DNA of 34,013 nt, taken from an uncultured Clostridia bacterium (GTDB lineage: Bacteria; Bacillota; Clostridia; TANB77; CAG-508). The notes below the pieces were generated by a model. The model worked only from the letters and a program-made list of their open reading frames with translations. It was not told where the DNA came from and searched no databases. This document shows, piece after piece, positions 32,571 to 34,013 of this stretch (position 1 is its first letter; the number at the start of each line of letters is the position of its first letter). A program made the position numbers and the translations under genes. The stretch covers positions 1 through 34,013 of the forward strand of contig CAQZSK010000014.1 in assembly GCA_948934525.1 (NCBI GenBank), in the 5' to 3' direction.

Positions 32571-32619
32571 TGTCAGTTAGGGGACGTTAGTTTAACTGAC
32601 ATGTGTCCCTAAACTGACA
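32571..32619 (+). repeat. REP-like palindromic element, copy D (overlaps the DUF1653 stop codon)
   Basis: The fourth 49-bp copy, differing from copy A at positions 9 and 33. On the minus strand its CTG TCA GTT TAG ends the DUF1653 gene at 32609; its other edge touches the valS ribosome binding site. It is 13 kb from copy C and about 14 kb from the RAYT gene. Confidence 0.9.
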
Positions 32620-32863
32620 GGTTATAATCTTTCAAATTCTCAATTAGCTCAAATCTTACTTTTTGTCCAGTAACATTATCTGGTCTTTCTGGAATTTCCT
32701 CTAAAAACATCTTTTCAGGTCTAACACATATCATTCCAGAACCATCTAAATGTCTATACACTACCATTCTTTCTCTTGTTTCTGAATCTAGTCCTACACA
32801 AATGACATAATAAAATGGTCCTTTAAAATGTCTATAAACTTCTCCTTCTCTTACTTCTTTCAT
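32609..32863 (-). CDS. DUF1653 domain protein
   Basis: A small protein of 84 residues that consists of a DUF1653 domain: GEVYRHFKGPFYYVICVGLDSET, RMVVYRHLDGSGMICVRPEKMF. The family is widespread, with an SH3-like compact fold expected, and no established function. The ATG at 32863 has AAGGAGGAG upstream; an earlier in-frame ATG lies before that ribosome binding site. The last residues (Leu-Ser-Val) and the stop are derived from palindromic copy D, so the native C-terminus may have been slightly changed. It lies between the T-box and valS, so its expression should rise when charged tRNA-Val falls. Confidence 0.85.
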   Translation of the reverse strand: MKEVREGEVYRHFKGPFYYVICVGLDSETRERMVVYRHLDGSGMICVRPEKMFLEEIPERPDNVTGQKVRFELIENLKDYNLSV

Positions 32864-32930
32864 TATTTTCTCCTCCTTTTTTATTTTCATTAAGTTCCAT
32901 AAAGCAAAATCAGTTTACTTCCTAGAACTC

Positions 32931-33186
32931 AAAAAACCTCACCCTATACTTCAAGGGCGAGGTAATTATTTCTCACGGTACCACCTTAATTTTAGTTAAT
33001 AATATAACTAAATCTTCAATTCCTTTTAACGCAAGTTACTCGGATAAGTCTACTTCTATTTCAACTTATCAACTCCAAAGCTACCTTCAGTTCTCTTTTC
33101 TATAAGAAGCTCTCAGCGTATCCACTTCTTTTCTCTTTCTAGCTCGTTTGAACCTACTCCTCTTCTTCCTCGTTTTTCAAAATTCT
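32931..33186 (-). promoter_or_regulatory. T-box riboswitch, predicted valine-specific
   Basis: The antiterminator T-box sequence AAGGTGGTACCGTG lies at 32974-32987 on the minus strand. It is followed by a terminator hairpin (ACCTCGCCCT / AGGGTGAGGT, 32931-32963) with six T. Upstream are Stem I features: AAGAAGAGGAGTAGG, then CTGAAGGTAGC in the specifier-loop position, where GUA (33082-33084) is a valine codon, followed by TTTGGAG. Uncharged tRNA-Val should pair with both sites and allow read-through into the DUF1653 gene, valS and mnmA. T-box identity is clear; the exact specifier frame is inferred from the downstream valS. Confidence 0.92.
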
Positions 33187-33192
33187 GTACAT

Positions 33193-33221
33193 ATTGTAAC
33201 ATACTATTTTAGAAATGGCAA
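33193..33221 (-). promoter_or_regulatory. Sigma-A promoter of the T-box/valS operon
   Basis: Minus strand: TTGCCA (33216-33221), 17-bp spacer, TACAAT (33193-33198). It gives a transcript start close to the predicted 5' edge of the T-box. Confidence 0.75.
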
Positions 33222-33326
33222 GATATTTTGTTAAGAATCTCAGACTTTCTCCGTTCATTCTTTTTTCTAATAAATCTCAAATTTGTTCATTTCTTAGCTT
33301 TCATCCTTTATAAACAGTTTTTATCA

Positions 33327-34013
33327 TTACTTCACATAAATCTGTGAACGAAAGGAAACATTATCATAAGAAGTAGATACAGGGCTATAATATCTCTTAC
33401 CTGTGAAAAAACCACTATATCCACAACGCCCACCTCTATTGACACATGGATTGCCAGTACTTGTATTGTATTCTGTTGACCATTCTCTACAATTTGAGGC
33501 CATATCATAAATATTACATACTTTTTCTCCTGATTCTCCTGTATTTAACTTTTTTGAATTTATCGATTCCTTATGTGCATAATCACTCTCTCCTGAATAG
33601 TTTTGAATAAATATGATTGCTGTATCCCAACTGTAACCATTAATTAAGTCACTCTCTATATAACTATTATTATACATTTCTCTCGCCTCCATTGCTGCAT
33701 TTTGTTGTGTAATGTTAACCCATACTGGCTTATCAACTTGCGAATTAGCTTTACCATCTAAACCTTGACTGGCCTCATATCTTCCGAAATAATAGCCTCC
33801 ATTTGATTGTGTTTTTGTAACGAAATCTCCTAAATTTTTAGCAGGTGTACTAGTAGAACTACTAATTAATTCTTGCCACCAACTATTTATTGTTATCACT
33901 TCTTCATAATTATCTGCATCTTGTTCTTTCTTTGGTATTCTATTTGACGTCTCAAAGTTATATCTTCCCAATCGTATATCATCTGCTGGCTTACTTGTTC
34001 CTGTTGATACTGA
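33327..34013 (-). CDS. FGE-sulfatase-like (C-type-lectin fold) protein, C-terminal part
   Basis: The frame is open from the right edge to the stop at 33327 (228 codons); the true start is outside, and an internal TTG at 33971 is not a credible start. The sequence has the layout of formylglycine-generating-enzyme-like domains: FGRYEAS, NGYSWDTAIIFIQ, VCNIYDMASNCREWSTEY, CVNRGGRCGYSG and VSFRSQIYVK at the end. True FGE active-site cysteines cannot be confirmed, and in this bacterial group such domains are usually non-catalytic binding modules on pilin-like or secreted proteins. The final 45 residues are where diversity-generating retroelements vary this fold. Its relation to the pilin-like genes at the left end is an inference from domain pairing seen in similar genomes. 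Confidence 0.75.
   Translation of the reverse strand, partial: SVSTGTSKPADDIRLGRYNFETSNRIPKKEQDADNYEEVITINSWWQELISSSTSTPAKNLGDFVTKTQSNGGYYFGRYEASQGLDGKANSQVDKPVWVNITQQNAAMEAREMYNNSYIESDLINGYSWDTAIIFIQNYSGESDYAHKESINSKKLNTGESGEKVCNIYDMASNCREWSTEYNTSTGNPCVNRGGRCGYSGFFTGKRYYSPVSTSYDNVSFRSQIYVK

Noticed and set aside
13701..32619. The four palindromes as a CRISPR array
   Set aside because: Copies are kilobases apart, not regularly spaced, and have no spacers or cas genes.
1..34013. tRNA or rRNA genes
   Set aside because: None was recognised by eye on either strand.

Overview
The window is AT-rich DNA from a spore-forming member of the Clostridia (Firmicutes). The evidence is a complete spoIIAA-spoIIAB-sigF operon with spoIID and a spoIIQ-type LytM gene, a T-box riboswitch, DnaE, AddA, RqcP, and strong AGGAGG ribosome binding sites. 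The pilin-like N-termini joined to DUF6273 or FGE-sulfatase-like domains resemble proteins common in uncultured gut Clostridia; that placement is inference. All identifications rest on motifs and recalled family features, because no database search could be run.

Layout. 1-1931: two tandem secreted pilin-like genes (the first cut by the window edge) that share an almost identical promoter, leader and N-terminus but not their C-termini. 2087-6338: an XRE regulator converging on the operon trpS-mntA-hepT-obg, in which a HepT/MntA toxin-antitoxin pair sits between two housekeeping genes, followed by rplU-rpmA with an L21-type leader. 6367-12773: an ABC exporter-like ATPase/permease pair and a secreted protein with eight fibronectin type III domains. 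12824-22738: a long minus-strand gene string addA, mazG-like, rqcP, a REP-associated tyrosine transposase (RAYT), dnaE and two small membrane proteins. 22786-23494: a Phd-type antitoxin with a frameshifted ParE toxin. 23556-27548: a small helical protein and the sporulation cluster. 27731-33221: a valine-type T-box followed by a DUF1653 gene, valS, mnmA and a PASTA-like membrane protein. 33327-34013: the 3' part of an FGE-sulfatase-like (C-type-lectin fold) protein.

The most unusual signal is a 49-bp imperfect palindrome in four nearly identical copies (13701, 17275, 18885, 32571), one of them 25 bp from the RAYT gene. Every copy lies at a gene-gene junction. In three cases the element supplies the stop codon of the preceding gene (dnaE, addA and the DUF1653 gene). 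The element has stop codons in all six reading frames, so it can end an ORF in either orientation. This looks like a RAYT/REP system whose elements have settled at stop codon-to-ribosome-binding-site junctions.

A second theme is diversity of surface proteins: pilin-like paralogues with duplicated expression signals, and a lectin-fold-like protein whose family is a known target of diversity-generating retroelements. No reverse transcriptase is visible in the window.
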